Position numbers and translations under genes: made by a program. The notes under the pieces were generated by a model. The model made no database searches. It was not told where the DNA came from and saw nothing but the letters and a program-made list of their open reading frames with translations. Of a stretch of DNA of 64,000 nucleotides, positions 35,923-45,379 are shown in pieces; positions within the stretch are counted from its first letter, which is position 1, and each line of letters starts with the position of its first letter. This stretch comes from Acidobacteriota bacterium (GTDB taxonomy: Bacteria; Acidobacteriota; Blastocatellia; Chloracidobacteriales; Chloracidobacteriaceae), in the NCBI GenBank assembly GCA_016208495.1, contig JACQXX010000088.1, positions 1-64,000 of the forward strand. The letters run 5' to 3'.

Positions 35923-37251
35923 TTAAGCAATTCCGGCGCGCACGAGCAGCGATTCAAATTCACGCTGTACATCACGCAACACGCTTTCTTCACTCAGGGT
36001 TTTGAGTTCGCGACCGCGCATGACAATTTGTCCGTCAATAATTGTGTCGCGAACGTCACTGGCATTGGCTGAATACACCAGCGAGGAAACCGGGTCTGGA
36101 TGCGGCGCCGCGTGGAGTGTATTGAGGTTGACAATCACAACGTCCGCCCGTTTGCCGACTTCGAGGCTGCCCAGGTCATCTTCCTGACCAATTGCCCGGG
36201 CGCCTTCCCAGGTCGCCATCCGGAAGGCTTCGGCGGCAGCCAGATGGCGCGAACCCTTGCGCATTTTCTGCAAAATCGCGGCCAGTCGCATTTCAGTGAA
36301 GGCATCGAGGCGGTTATTGCAGGGCGCTCCGTCAGCGCCAATCGAGACCCGAATACCGCGTTCGTGCATTTCGACAATCGGGGCCACGCCTGAACCAAGT
36401 TTCAGATTTGACGATGGACAATGCAGCACGTGGGTCTGTGTACGGGCGAGGATGTCGAGTTCCGAGTCATCCAGCCAGACACAGTGAGCCAACCCAACGT
36501 GAGTGCCAGTCAGCCCGACACTATCAAGATAGGCAATGTTGCGTTGACCGGTTTCAGAATACACGAGGGCGACTTCGTCACGATTTTCCGAAGCGTGGGT
36601 ATGGATAATCAAATTTCGTTCGCGCGCCAGTTTCCCGACTTCACGCAGCAGCCCATCGGTGCACGAAACCGCAAATCGTGGGGCAAAGCACATCCGGACC
36701 CGTCCATCATCGCGTCCGTGCCATTTTTCAATCAGACGGATTGATTCTGCGATTGAAGCATCGGTTTTCTCCTGAAGCCCAACCGGGACCTCCGTTCCCT
36801 TATCCATCATGCACTTGCCAACGACGGCCCGAAAGCCACTTTCTTCAACCACTTGCAAGGCAGCTTCGGTGTGGTTCACGGTTTCCATCGTCAAGGCGGC
36901 GGTGGTGCCACCCCGGATCATCTCCGCAATCGAGAGTTGGGCTGAAGCCCGGAGGCTTTCCGGTGTATGTGAGGCTTCCATCGGCCAGATTCGCAATTTC
37001 AACCAATCCAGCAACTCCAAATCATCTGCCGAACCACGAAATAAGGTCTGACACAGGTGAATGTGAGATTGAATAAACCCTGGCATCACCACACAACCCG
37101 TGGCATCAATTGTCTCGTCTGCCGTTTCCGGAACGGTGCCGATATGACTGATGCGGCGATCTATGATGTACAAATCTCCTTTGATCACTTGATGTTGGGG
37201 GCCAGACGTGAGCAAGATGCCGTTGGTAATACGAATCGTTGAAGAAGCCAT
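35923..37251 (-). CDS. Adenosine-type deaminase (MtaD/SsnA-like amidohydrolase)
   Basis: This 442-residue metal hydrolase has the first metal motif GFIQSHIHLCQTLFRG (His-x-His), THASENRDEV, AHCVWLDDSE and SIGADGAPCNNRLD. These are typical of the S-adenosylhomocysteine/5-methylthioadenosine deaminase and related cytosine deaminase-like group; the length fits. It would deaminate purine nucleosides or related heterocycles. The exact substrate is not fixed by sequence alone. Confidence 0.85.
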   Translation of the reverse strand: MASSTIRITNGILLTSGPQHQVIKGDLYIIDRRISHIGTVPETADETIDATGCVVMPGFIQSHIHLCQTLFRGSADDLELLDWLKLRIWPMEASHTPESLRASAQLSIAEMIRGGTTAALTMETVNHTEAALQVVEESGFRAVVGKCMMDKGTEVPVGLQEKTDASIAESIRLIEKWHGRDDGRVRMCFAPRFAVSCTDGLLREVGKLARERNLIIHTHASENRDEVALVYSETGQRNIAYLDSVGLTGTHVGLAHCVWLDDSELDILARTQTHVLHCPSSNLKLGSGVAPIVEMHERGIRVSIGADGAPCNNRLDAFTEMRLAAILQKMRKGSRHLAAAEAFRMATWEGARAIGQEDDLGSLEVGKRADVVIVNLNTLHAAPHPDPVSSLVYSANASDVRDTIIDGQIVMRGRELKTLSEESVLRDVQREFESLLVRAGIA

Positions 37252-37273
37252 GCGAAATATCCTTTGGAGGCAA

Positions 37274-37501
37274 TCCGGGTTCCGGGTTCCGGGTTCCGGT
37301 TTTTTAAGATTTAGGGGGTGATTTCCCTGGTTTGGTATGAACGAACGTCAACTCTTGAAAACAAAAGATTTGATTGATCTCCGTTTTGTTTGACACAGTG
37401 AGAATGAGCAAAAGGTTCAATTCGAAGAACCCGGAACCCGGAACCCGGAACCCGGAACCCGGAACCCGGAACCCGGAACCCGGAACCCGGAACCCGGAAC
37501 C
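37274..37501. repeat. Heptamer cassette GGGTTCC / GGAACCC
   Basis: Four copies of gggttcc (37276-37300) are followed by a core and then about ten inverted ggaaccc units (37427-37500). The last unit touches the stop codon of the shortened Hbd gene (37502-37504). This is the clearest example of an array that borders a truncated gene. Confidence 0.9.
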
Positions 37502-38266
37502 CTATTTTGAATCCTGGAAGCCGTCATAGAGCACTTCCATAATCGCCAGACAGACATCCAGCCCGATAAAGTCGGCCAGGGTGAGTGGGCCCATGGGGTG
37601 ATTCATCCCAAGCTTCATAATGCCATCAATCGCTTCTGGTGTGGCGACGCCTTCATAGAGCGCAAAAATTGCCTCGTTGATCATCGGCATCAGAATGCGG
37701 TTTGAAATAAATCCAGGTGAGTCCTGGCAGGAAATGGCGGTTTTGCCCATTTTGGCGCACAGGGCTGTGACCTGGTCGTTGGTAGCGTCATCGGTGGCCA
37801 ATCCACGGATAATTTCAACCAGCGTCATCACCGGCACCGGGTTCATAAAGTGCATTCCGATGACTTTCTCCGGGCGTTTGGTGGCGGCGCCAATCCGGGT
37901 AATGGCAATTGACGAGGTATTGCTGGCCAAAATCACGCCGGGTTGGGTTAATTCATCAAGCTGGGCAAAGAGTTTGGTTTTGACGTCAACATTTTCAACC
38001 ACCGCTTCAACCACAAACTCAGCTTCAGCCAGAGCGGCCAGGTCAGTGACGGGTCGAATGCGAGCCAGGATTTCCTGCTTGCCTTCGACGGTGAGACGTT
38101 CTTTTTTCACATCACGCTGCAGACTGGAATCAATCGCCGAAAGACCGCGATCCAGGTAAGCTTGCGCGATGTCGTGCAAAATCACATTCATTCCGGCACG
38201 AGCCGCAACCTGGGCAATGCCGTTGCCCATGGTGCCCGCACCAATAACTGCAAATGTTTGAACCAT
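37502..38266 (-). CDS. 3-Hydroxyacyl-CoA dehydrogenase (Hbd-type), C-terminally shortened
   Basis: This 254-residue protein begins MVQTFAVIGAGTMGNGIAQ, the Rossmann NAD-binding start of 3-hydroxybutyryl-CoA dehydrogenases, and continues through SSIAITRIG, GMHFMNPVPVM and the second-domain block DSPGFISNRILMPMINEA. It ends after LDVCLAIMEVLYDGFQDSK. Family members usually go on for about 28-30 residues (a LLRKMV..G..GRKTGRGFY tail), which is absent. The stop is directly joined to the ggaaccc array, and no remnant of the missing tail is seen beyond it. ATG 38266 is chosen because the upstream 90 residues lack family similarity. Confidence 0.85.
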   Translation of the reverse strand: MVQTFAVIGAGTMGNGIAQVAARAGMNVILHDIAQAYLDRGLSAIDSSLQRDVKKERLTVEGKQEILARIRPVTDLAALAEAEFVVEAVVENVDVKTKLFAQLDELTQPGVILASNTSSIAITRIGAATKRPEKVIGMHFMNPVPVMTLVEIIRGLATDDATNDQVTALCAKMGKTAISCQDSPGFISNRILMPMINEAIFALYEGVATPEAIDGIMKLGMNHPMGPLTLADFIGLDVCLAIMEVLYDGFQDSK

Positions 38267-38329
38267 AAAAGATGATGACTCCTGTGTGGATTCAGTATGA
38301 AAAGGGGCGCAAGTGTAGAAAAGAAGCCT

Positions 38330-38911
38330 ATGCTCATCAAGATGATTTCTTGTTTGGTTCCACGTGAACAAAGACGAGCTTTTGAACAAGCGCAGGAACG
38401 CTGGCGGGAACTGCAAACTGTACCGGGGTTTGGCGGCCAAATCGGCGGTTGGACTATGAGTTTGAAAACCCATGCCTGCATTCTGGCTTTTTGGAAAAGC
38501 CAGCCATTGTACCAGCAATTTATGGAACATGACCACGACCGAATTTTAGAAATCAGTGGTCAATCCGGCACCTATCAGTCAATCACTATTCAATTTTTTG
38601 AGCAAAAATTCGACATTCCAGGTCGCCATGACTATATTCTCGCGGCGCTGACCGCAGGAAAGTGGCTGCAGATAACCAAATTGACAGTGGCTGATCTAGC
38701 TGTGACTCAATTTTCTGACTGGCGCCATGACCCGGATTTTCTGGCTGGAGTGGTCGGCTGTCGCTCAACCACTGCTGAAGATTGGCTGGTGGCAACACTG
38801 TGGACCAAACCAGAACCTCCTGATGTGAACTGGAATCACTTACTTCCGTCCGAAACAACCACCATTGCCCTGGCGCCAAGCTGGCTGGTCATTCCAAAAG
38901 TTGAAGGATGA
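38330..38911 (+). CDS. YdbC-like protein (DUF4937 type)
   Basis: This 193-residue product starts MLIKMISCLVPREQRRAFEQ, an opening like Bacillus YdbC/DUF4937 proteins, with GFGGQIGGWTMSLKTHACIL and QQFMEHDHDRIL. These are small, probably dimeric alpha-beta barrel proteins of unknown role. The C-terminal half (about 95-193) is beta-rich with no recognised motif. ATG 38330 is preferred over a GTG-less upstream extension from 38297. Confidence 0.7.
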   Translation: MLIKMISCLVPREQRRAFEQAQERWRELQTVPGFGGQIGGWTMSLKTHACILAFWKSQPLYQQFMEHDHDRILEISGQSGTYQSITIQFFEQKFDIPGRHDYILAALTAGKWLQITKLTVADLAVTQFSDWRHDPDFLAGVVGCRSTTAEDWLVATLWTKPEPPDVNWNHLLPSETTTIALAPSWLVIPKVEG

Positions 38912-39208
38912 ACATTCCAGGATATTTTTAACCACGAAAGACACGAAAAACACGAAAAAAATCAAACACTTACAACATCCAAAATCAAAGGACGGAAGGG
39001 ACGGAAAGGACGAGAAGGACGGGGCGGAATCACGGCTCAACGAGATTCCTGGTGCGAGTCGTATCCCGAACTGGTCGGCACTGATCTTTTGGCAAGGCAA
39101 TGCTATTTGGTGCGAAATTCAGGTCCTTCGCATCACTAACCACTAACCACTTTTTTCATTCTCAGTTCTTGATTCTCAATTCTTCATTCTTGCATTCAGA
39201 GGTGGGTT
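38912..39208. other. Spacer with short repeats before the flippase
   Basis: No gene is seen. It holds an acgaaagacacg / acgaaaaacacg repeat (38933-38960), ggacggaaaggacgagaagg (38990-39020), and near 39130-39195 actaaccactaacc followed by attctca/ttcttgattctcaattcttcattctt units. The last array runs right up to the flippase ribosome site. Confidence 0.6.
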
Positions 39209-40729
39209 ATCTACGAGAAGTTAAAAACAACCGCCAAGCACACTTTGATTTTTGGCGTCGGAGGCATCGTCAACCGGGCATTGGGCTTTTTGTTGTTGCC
39301 GCTCTATTTGACTGAAATTCGCACCCGCGAATATGGCGTGTTGAATTTAATGATGATTGTCCTGCAGATGGTGAATCTGGTGCTGGCGCTTGGGTTGGGG
39401 AATGCATTGATGCGTTCCTACTACGATTTTGAAGAAAGTGAGCGCCCACTGATCACAGCCACTGCGTTCTTTTTTCTGCTCATTCTGTGTCTGGTGGTGC
39501 TGACACCCATGTTTTTCCTGGCACCGCAGTGGGCGGCACTGGTGCTGCAAGATCGGTCAGGACGCTTTGTCCCGCATTTTCAACTGTTGTTTGTGATTGC
39601 GTTCTTCCAGATTTTGAAGCTGATTCCAGACGCGGTGCTTCGGATCAAAATGGAATCAATCCGCTATACCTCAACCGTCACGGTCGCATTTTTGCTCCAG
39701 CTTTTGACGATTATTTACTTTGTCAAAATTGAACAGATCGGCATTTACGGCATCTTGATTGGAACGCTGGTCGGCTCAGTCGGGGAAACCCTGGGGCTGT
39801 TTTACTGGATGCGATATGACTTGAAATGGGGCTTTCACTGGGCAGAACTCAAACGAATGCTTGGCTTTGGCAGTCCGTTGATTTTCGGGCGGTTATCGGC
39901 AATGAGTCTGCAGTCAATTGACCGATTTTTGCTCCAGATCTTTGCCACGACGCCCAATGCCGGCCAGCGTGAAATCGGTCTGTACGGAATGGCAAACAAT
40001 GTTTCTGGTGCCATCACAATGCTGGTCACGACGCCATTTGGGGCAGTGTGGCCTTCAATGCAGGTTTCGGTGATGAAAGATCCGGATGCGCCGGAGTACT
40101 ACGCCCGGATTTTGACTTATGTGCTCTACATTGCGAGCGTTCTGGCATTGGGCGCCGCCTGTGTGACTGGCGACATCTTCCGCTATTTTGGCTCTTATGT
40201 CGAATCAGCCTCAGTCGTTCCCATGCTGGCCATGGCTGCTGTGCTGGATGCTGCCAGTCAGGTGCTCAGCGTCGGCATTAATATCAAGCGTAAAACATTT
40301 GTGAATCCAATGATTTACATTTCAGCAGCGCTGGTCAATATTCTGCTGAATTTGTATTTTATTCCCCACCATGGAATGCGCGGCGCCGCGTTTACCACGG
40401 TGGTTGGCTTTGTCGTGCTGTGCTTTTTGCGCGGCTATGTCTCACACGCCTACTTGCCGGTGCCGTATGAATGGAAACGCCTGATTCACTTATTTCTGAT
40501 CAGCATTGGCTTGTACTGGGCCAGTACCTTCATTGTGACTGGTCGAACCGTGGTTGATTTTATGTTACATACTTTGGTGGCGCTCAGTTTGCCGCTTTGC
40601 CTGTGGCTGACCGGCTTTCACGATGAAAAAGAAGAGCGAAAACTTCGTGAATATTGGGCTCGTTTCCGACACCAACCCGAAGCTGTGGATTCTGAGCGAA
40701 GTAGCGAACCAAAAGCGAGTAGCGAGTAG
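39209..40729 (+). CDS. Polysaccharide flippase (MATE/Wzx-like), non-ATG start
   Basis: A multi-pass membrane protein, about 506 residues from the ATC at 39209, with roughly 12-14 hydrophobic segments (IVNRALGFLLLPLYL, LGLGNALMRSYYDF, and so on), typical of O-antigen/exopolysaccharide flippases. The only standard start in the frame near the N-terminus is TTG 39245, which would remove residues (IYEKLKTTAKHT) that match the normal family opening and lacks a ribosome site. The ATC at 39209 is preceded by gaggtg. This is either a rare ATC start or a mutated ATG. The final residues ASSE and the stop come from a gagtagc repeat. Confidence 0.85.
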   Translation: MYEKLKTTAKHTLIFGVGGIVNRALGFLLLPLYLTEIRTREYGVLNLMMIVLQMVNLVLALGLGNALMRSYYDFEESERPLITATAFFFLLILCLVVLTPMFFLAPQWAALVLQDRSGRFVPHFQLLFVIAFFQILKLIPDAVLRIKMESIRYTSTVTVAFLLQLLTIIYFVKIEQIGIYGILIGTLVGSVGETLGLFYWMRYDLKWGFHWAELKRMLGFGSPLIFGRLSAMSLQSIDRFLLQIFATTPNAGQREIGLYGMANNVSGAITMLVTTPFGAVWPSMQVSVMKDPDAPEYYARILTYVLYIASVLALGAACVTGDIFRYFGSYVESASVVPMLAMAAVLDAASQVLSVGINIKRKTFVNPMIYISAALVNILLNLYFIPHHGMRGAAFTTVVGFVVLCFLRGYVSHAYLPVPYEWKRLIHLFLISIGLYWASTFIVTGRTVVDFMLHTLVALSLPLCLWLTGFHDEKEERKLREYWARFRHQPEAVDSERSSEPKASSE

Positions 40730-40860
40730 CGAGTAGCAAGTAGTCAATCCAGGGAAAAAGCGAAGTAGCAAAATCACCCAGTCACCCAGTCACTCAGTCC
40801 CCTTGTCCCCTTGTCACCCAGTCACCTTGTCATCTTGTCATCCCATCACCTTGTCACTCT
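40719..40860. repeat. GAGTAGC array and cttgtcac/cacccagt arrays
   Basis: Three or four gagtagc units begin inside the flippase reading frame and supply its stop codon (40727-40729). After some agtcaatcc sequence, 8-bp-type cacccagt, cccttgtc and ccttgtca units continue to about 40860. No gene. Confidence 0.85.
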
Positions 40861-40979
40861 GGCATTCCACGTGCACAAAGCCGCTTCAGACGAGTCGAAC
40901 ATTGAAAAACTCAATTCAATGTTGAATTTAACTTTAATTGCATTGGTCTGAATGCTTTCAATACACGATGGAGGTCGGA

Positions 40980-42545
40980 ATGCCATTATTTAAGACAATC
41001 AGTGCGGCTGTGTTTGGAATTGATGCCTACACAGTGCAGGTCGAAATTGATTTATCACCCCGCCTGGAATCCTCTGAAAAACAGCCACCGGTGACGATGG
41101 TCGGGTTGCCGGATGCGACGGTTCGTGAAAGTCGCGAACGGATTCGGGCCGCGATTCAAAACTGCGGATATTTCTTTCCATTTCAACGAATTATCGTCAA
41201 TTTAGCCCCAGCGGACATTCGCAAGGAAGGTTCGGGTTTTGATCTTCCGATTGCGGTTGGGATTTTAGGTGCTGTCGGTGACATTAAAGATCGGCGGATT
41301 GAAGAGTCGCTGCTGGTCGGCGAACTGTCGCTTGACGGACGGTTGCGTCCGGTCAAAGGAGCGCTTTCGATGGCGCTCAAAGCACGTGACCGGGGGATCA
41401 AATATCTCTTCATGCCGCGCGAAAACAGCCATGAAACAGCGGTTGTGACTGGCATTGATACCTATGCCGTGGAGTCACTTCCCGAAGTGGTGTCGCTGCT
41501 CAATGCTGATGAACTCCCACCACCGCTCAAAATTGATGTCACGCACCTGATCGAAGAAACCAACAGCCATCACCCGGATTTTCGGGATATTCGCGGCCAG
41601 TTTCACACCAAACGGGCACTTGAAGTGGCGACAGCGGGAGGTCACAACATTCTCATGATTGGGCCTCCGGGATCTGGCAAAACCATGCTGGCCAAGCGGA
41701 TTGCGGGCATTTTGCCGGCGCTTTCCTTTGAAGAAGCCCTCGATGTGACGCGCATTCACAGCGTTGCCGGGCTAACCGGAGCGCAAGGGCTGGTGACGAC
41801 ACGTCCATTCCGGGCACCCCACCACACAATCAGCGATGCTGGATTGATTGGGGGCGGCAGTGTTCCTCGACCCGGAGAAGTCAGTCTGTCGCACAACGGC
41901 GTGCTCTTTCTCGATGAACTCCCTGAATTTGAACGCAATGTGCTGGAAGTGATGCGTCAGCCGATTGAAGACGGCAAAGTCACAATTTCGCGGGCTGCGG
42001 TGTCGCTGACCTTTCCGTCGCGCTTTATGCTGGCAGCGGCGATGAATCCCTGTCCTTGCGGGTTTTACAATGACCCGACGCGCGAGTGCAGTTGCTCTCC
42101 GGTGCAGATTCAACGCTACATCGCCCGCATTTCAGGGCCATTGCTGGACCGGATTGACATCCACGTCGATGTGCCAGCCGTGAAATTTCAAGACCTGGCC
42201 GGTGAAACTCCGGGTGAGCCATCAGCTCCGATTCGGGAGCGAGTCACAGCGGTTCGTGATCGTCAGCTCAAGCGATTTGCCAAAGAGAGAACTGGTACTG
42301 AACGAGTTTTCTGCAACGCCCAGATGCCACCGCCGTTGATTCGCAAGTTTTGTCGAGTATCTGAAGAAAGCAAAAAACTGCTCGAAAACGCCATTACCCG
42401 CATGGGGCTTTCGGCGCGGGCCTACGACCGGATTCTCAAAGTCAGCCGCACGATTGCCGACATGGAAGATGCCGCCGACATCGCGCCATATCACGTTGCG
42501 GAGGCGATTCAATACCGCAGTCTGGACCGAAGTTACTGGATGTGA
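40980..42545 (+). CDS. comM: ComM/YifB-family AAA+ ATPase
   Basis: This 521-residue Mg-chelatase-like ATPase starts [17 protein letters not shown], with a GxPD-type N-domain ([18 protein letters not shown]), Walker [14 protein letters not shown] (near 235), Walker [11 protein letters not shown] and a sensor/arginine-finger region, plus a Cys-rich insert ([15 protein letters not shown]). In naturally competent bacteria it promotes branch migration of incoming DNA. ATG 40980 is chosen because GGAGG sits just upstream; the extension to 40938 is rejected. No competence genes are nearby. Confidence 0.93.
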   Translation: MPLFKTISAAVFGIDAYTVQVEIDLSPRLESSEKQPPVTMVGLPDATVRESRERIRAAIQNCGYFFPFQRIIVNLAPADIRKEGSGFDLPIAVGILGAVGDIKDRRIEESLLVGELSLDGRLRPVKGALSMALKARDRGIKYLFMPRENSHETAVVTGIDTYAVESLPEVVSLLNADELPPPLKIDVTHLIEETNSHHPDFRDIRGQFHTKRALEVATAGGHNILMIGPPGSGKTMLAKRIAGILPALSFEEALDVTRIHSVAGLTGAQGLVTTRPFRAPHHTISDAGLIGGGSVPRPGEVSLSHNGVLFLDELPEFERNVLEVMRQPIEDGKVTISRAAVSLTFPSRFMLAAAMNPCPCGFYNDPTRECSCSPVQIQRYIARISGPLLDRIDIHVDVPAVKFQDLAGETPGEPSAPIRERVTAVRDRQLKRFAKERTGTERVFCNAQMPPPLIRKFCRVSEESKKLLENAITRMGLSARAYDRILKVSRTIADMEDAADIAPYHVAEAIQYRSLDRSYWM

Positions 42546-42651
42546 TGCAGCTTGCTGGTTGCCATCACGATTGATGAACTGTAGTGTAGAAAAATTACGG
42601 GGCTATCCTGGTAGAGCAAAGTCAATAAAAGTGTGTCAACTTTTAAAATAT

Positions 42652-42658
42652 AAAGGAG
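42652..42658 (+). promoter_or_regulatory. Ribosome site of the AccI-like operon
   Basis: aaaggag 7 nt before the ATG at 42665 is the strongest ribosome site in this part of the window; just upstream is an AT-rich stretch (acttttaaaatataaagg) that could hold a -10 element. Confidence 0.5.
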
Positions 42659-42664
42659 TTCAAC

Positions 42665-43627
42665 ATGCATTGCTTTGAATTAGATCTATGTGTGGCTACA
42701 GAAGACATTAAGTTAGATTTCACAGGTTTTCCTTTCCTTCCATGGTCAGACTATCTGTTAAACCCACGTCGTCTTCGGGGAAGTGATTTTCTAATGCGTT
42801 GGTCACAAGGCGTTTGGAGTGAAGAGCGAGTCACACAGGCGGTCAATCAAACAGAACATTATTTTGCTTTACCATATGGCCCTAGTGGAACTGCACCTGA
42901 CGATGATCCACGAAAGTTTGAACTTTATTTTGAACGATTGGAGGAAGCTGGGCTTGGAAAAGTTAAACGACCAGACCTGTTGATTTTTCCAAAAGCAGAA
43001 GCACCGTTGATTAATTCGGTTGTTACTGATCTTGGAGGAGTCAAAGAACTCCCATTTATTCCTGAAACCAATGAGAGGATAAAAACAATTCTCTCCAAAG
43101 CACTGATTGCCATTGAGTGTGAAAACAGTCTGTGGCGGGCAAACAAGATGCCCAATTACAATACTCCCTTGACCCCTCAACGTCGTTTGGCTGGTAAACC
43201 AGGATTAAAGAAAGCGGCTGTTTTACCAACTGTAATTGTCAAGGGTGAAGATCTTCATCCTTTGCGAAGTTGGCAGGACCAAACAGGGGTGAATATCCAT
43301 ATCTGGCATATTTTCTATGATTTGGCGTTTGGGATAAGTTTGAATAGAGTGAATGAACTAATTGCTGATGGGTTGATTGAGCCCACAACCCAGGTTTTTC
43401 AAGCACCAGGCGGGGCAACGACGAAGAAGACAATCTACAAAATCTACCATCACTATGCTTACCTTCTTGGTCAGGCAGAACAAGAGCCTGAACTAAAACC
43501 AATGCACATTGAAGATTCAAATGGACATATTTTGCCGTTTGTGAAATTTGAGGGAGGTAGTTTGGTATTAAGTCAGGAATGCTTGCAGGTCCTGGGCGGT
43601 ATAAGAGAGGAAAAAGCAAATGGGTAA
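42665..43627 (+). CDS. AccI-like type II restriction endonuclease
   Basis: This 320-residue protein carries features of the AccI family: SDFLMRWSQGVWSEERVTQAV, NQTEHYFALPYGPSGTAP, KRPDLLIFPKAEAP and IAIECENSLWRANKMPNY. The Asp of RPDLLIF and the ECENS segment probably supply the PD-(D/E)xK nuclease centre. AccI itself cuts GTMKAC; whether this homologue does is inferred only from family resemblance. It overlaps the start of the methyltransferase gene by 8 nt (ATGGGTAA), so the two are translated together. The region is AT-richer than its neighbours, consistent with acquisition. Confidence 0.72.
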   Translation: MHCFELDLCVATEDIKLDFTGFPFLPWSDYLLNPRRLRGSDFLMRWSQGVWSEERVTQAVNQTEHYFALPYGPSGTAPDDDPRKFELYFERLEEAGLGKVKRPDLLIFPKAEAPLINSVVTDLGGVKELPFIPETNERIKTILSKALIAIECENSLWRANKMPNYNTPLTPQRRLAGKPGLKKAAVLPTVIVKGEDLHPLRSWQDQTGVNIHIWHIFYDLAFGISLNRVNELIADGLIEPTTQVFQAPGGATTKKTIYKIYHHYAYLLGQAEQEPELKPMHIEDSNGHILPFVKFEGGSLVLSQECLQVLGGIREEKANG

Positions 43628-45224
43628 GTCTCATCAAAAGCTTCCAGCATCTGGCCCTGAGCGTGAAGCTCTCAGGCAAAAAGGGCAGTTCTGGACGCCT
43701 ACCTGGGTTGCCGAGGCCATGGTCAGTTATGTTGTCGGCCCCGAGAGCCGATCCATATTTGATCCAGCGGTGGGGGCTGGTGCTTTTTTTCGAGCCGCAC
43801 AAAAAATTGCTTCTGAACGTGGTCAACCCATTACTTTTTTAGGAACCGAAATTGATCCAGATGCTTTGCAGCTTGCCAGGCAAACAGGTCTTTCTGAAGC
43901 TGACCTGGCCGGAGTTCAAATCAGGGATTTTGTTTTGGATCCTCCATCAATGACTGTGCCTTCAATCGTCGGGAATCCACCTTATATCCGACATCATCGG
44001 TTATCTGCTGAGGTGAAGTCAGAGTTGCGTCAACTGGCAATTGAGGCAATCGGAACTCCACTCGATGGCCGGGCCGGGTTCCATGTCTACTTTCTTATTC
44101 AAGCCCTCCGGCATTTGTCACCAGGTGGGAGACTCGCCTTTATTGTCCCGGCTGATATTTGTGAAGGAAAGTTTGCTTCAACGTTGTGGAACTGGGTGAC
44201 TCGCCAATATTGCCTGGAGGCGGTGATGACCTTTGCCTCAGAAGCATCACCTTTTCCTGGGGTCGATACCAATCCGCTGGTCTTTTTAATTTGCAACCAA
44301 CCACCTCAAGATCATTTTTCCTGGGGGATGTGTTTATCAGCTCAAACCAGTGATTTGAAACAATGGGTTGAATCCGGTTTTTCACGTGCTGGTCAGAATT
44401 TAAAGATTGAGCGCCGACAATTGACGGAAGCTTTGGCCACTGGATTTTCAAGGCCACCGCAAGCTAAAACGGAAGGTCCAGTTCTGGGTGATTTTGCTCG
44501 GGTTATGCGCGGAATTGCGACTGGGGCCAATGAATATTTCTTTCTGACCCGAAAACAGGCTATTGAATTTGGGCTGCCTGACGAATTTCTTATTTCAGCC
44601 ATTGGACGTACCCGTGATGTCCTGGGGGACGAAGTCACGGATGAACATTTGCAACAGCTTGACCTGGCTGGTGTTCCGACGTGGTTATTTTCTCCTGATG
44701 GTCGTGACTGGGAACAGTTTCCGTCTGCCGTCAAAGCCTATTTGAAGCGTGGTGAAGAATTAGGAATTGATCATCGAACACTGATTGCCACTCGTCGCCC
44801 GTGGTACAAAATGGAAACCCGGGTTGTTCCTCCATTTTTGTTTGCTTATTTGGGGAGGCGAAGTGTGAGGTTTATCCGAAATTCAGCCGGAGTTCTGCCA
44901 TTAACTGGATTTTTGTGTGTCTACCCATATTGCACCGAGGCTGAGTTTTTGGCGAAATTCTGGAAAATCCTCCAACATCCTGAAACGATTGCTCATTTGG
45001 CTCTGGTAGGGAAATCATATGGATCCGGCGCGATCAAAGTTGAACCACGTGCTTTGGAAAAGCTTCAACTCCCAACCAATGTCATGAAGCAATGTGGATT
45101 GCCGATTTCGAGTCAGACACAAGCAGTACGCAAAGCTCAATCTCAAGTACTGGAAAACACCAGAGAAGCAGTTCAGTTGTCGTTATTTGCAGTCGGGGAT
45201 GAGGAAATGGCAACGTGGAGATGA
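43620..45224 (+). CDS. DNA adenine methyltransferase of the RM pair
   Basis: This 534-residue N6-adenine methyltransferase has motif X/I features KGQFWTPTWVAEAM and IFDPAVGAGAFF, a SAM-site acidic residue after LGTEIDPDALQL, and the catalytic motif IV NPPYIRHHRL. A large C-terminal target-recognition part follows (about 270-520). It protects the host DNA from the nuclease encoded just upstream; co-translation through the 8-nt overlap keeps the two in step. Frame intact. Confidence 0.85.
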   Translation: MGKSHQKLPASGPEREALRQKGQFWTPTWVAEAMVSYVVGPESRSIFDPAVGAGAFFRAAQKIASERGQPITFLGTEIDPDALQLARQTGLSEADLAGVQIRDFVLDPPSMTVPSIVGNPPYIRHHRLSAEVKSELRQLAIEAIGTPLDGRAGFHVYFLIQALRHLSPGGRLAFIVPADICEGKFASTLWNWVTRQYCLEAVMTFASEASPFPGVDTNPLVFLICNQPPQDHFSWGMCLSAQTSDLKQWVESGFSRAGQNLKIERRQLTEALATGFSRPPQAKTEGPVLGDFARVMRGIATGANEYFFLTRKQAIEFGLPDEFLISAIGRTRDVLGDEVTDEHLQQLDLAGVPTWLFSPDGRDWEQFPSAVKAYLKRGEELGIDHRTLIATRRPWYKMETRVVPPFLFAYLGRRSVRFIRNSAGVLPLTGFLCVYPYCTEAEFLAKFWKILQHPETIAHLALVGKSYGSGAIKVEPRALEKLQLPTNVMKQCGLPISSQTQAVRKAQSQVLENTREAVQLSLFAVGDEEMATWR

Positions 45225-45379
45225 TTTGAGATTGAGGGATCGAAATTTAAAAGTTTGATAAATTCGGTCGAGAGAGCATTTCCAATTGCATTTTATCTCC
45301 AGACAGTGAAAATCCCCTCCGCACATCAGTTCATTTACTTATTCACAAATCACGTCAATTGAATAACTCCCGAGGTCGT

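Noticed and set aside
39245-40729. Drug-efflux MATE transporter
   Set aside because: The topology and N-terminus fit polysaccharide flippases better than NorM-type efflux proteins.
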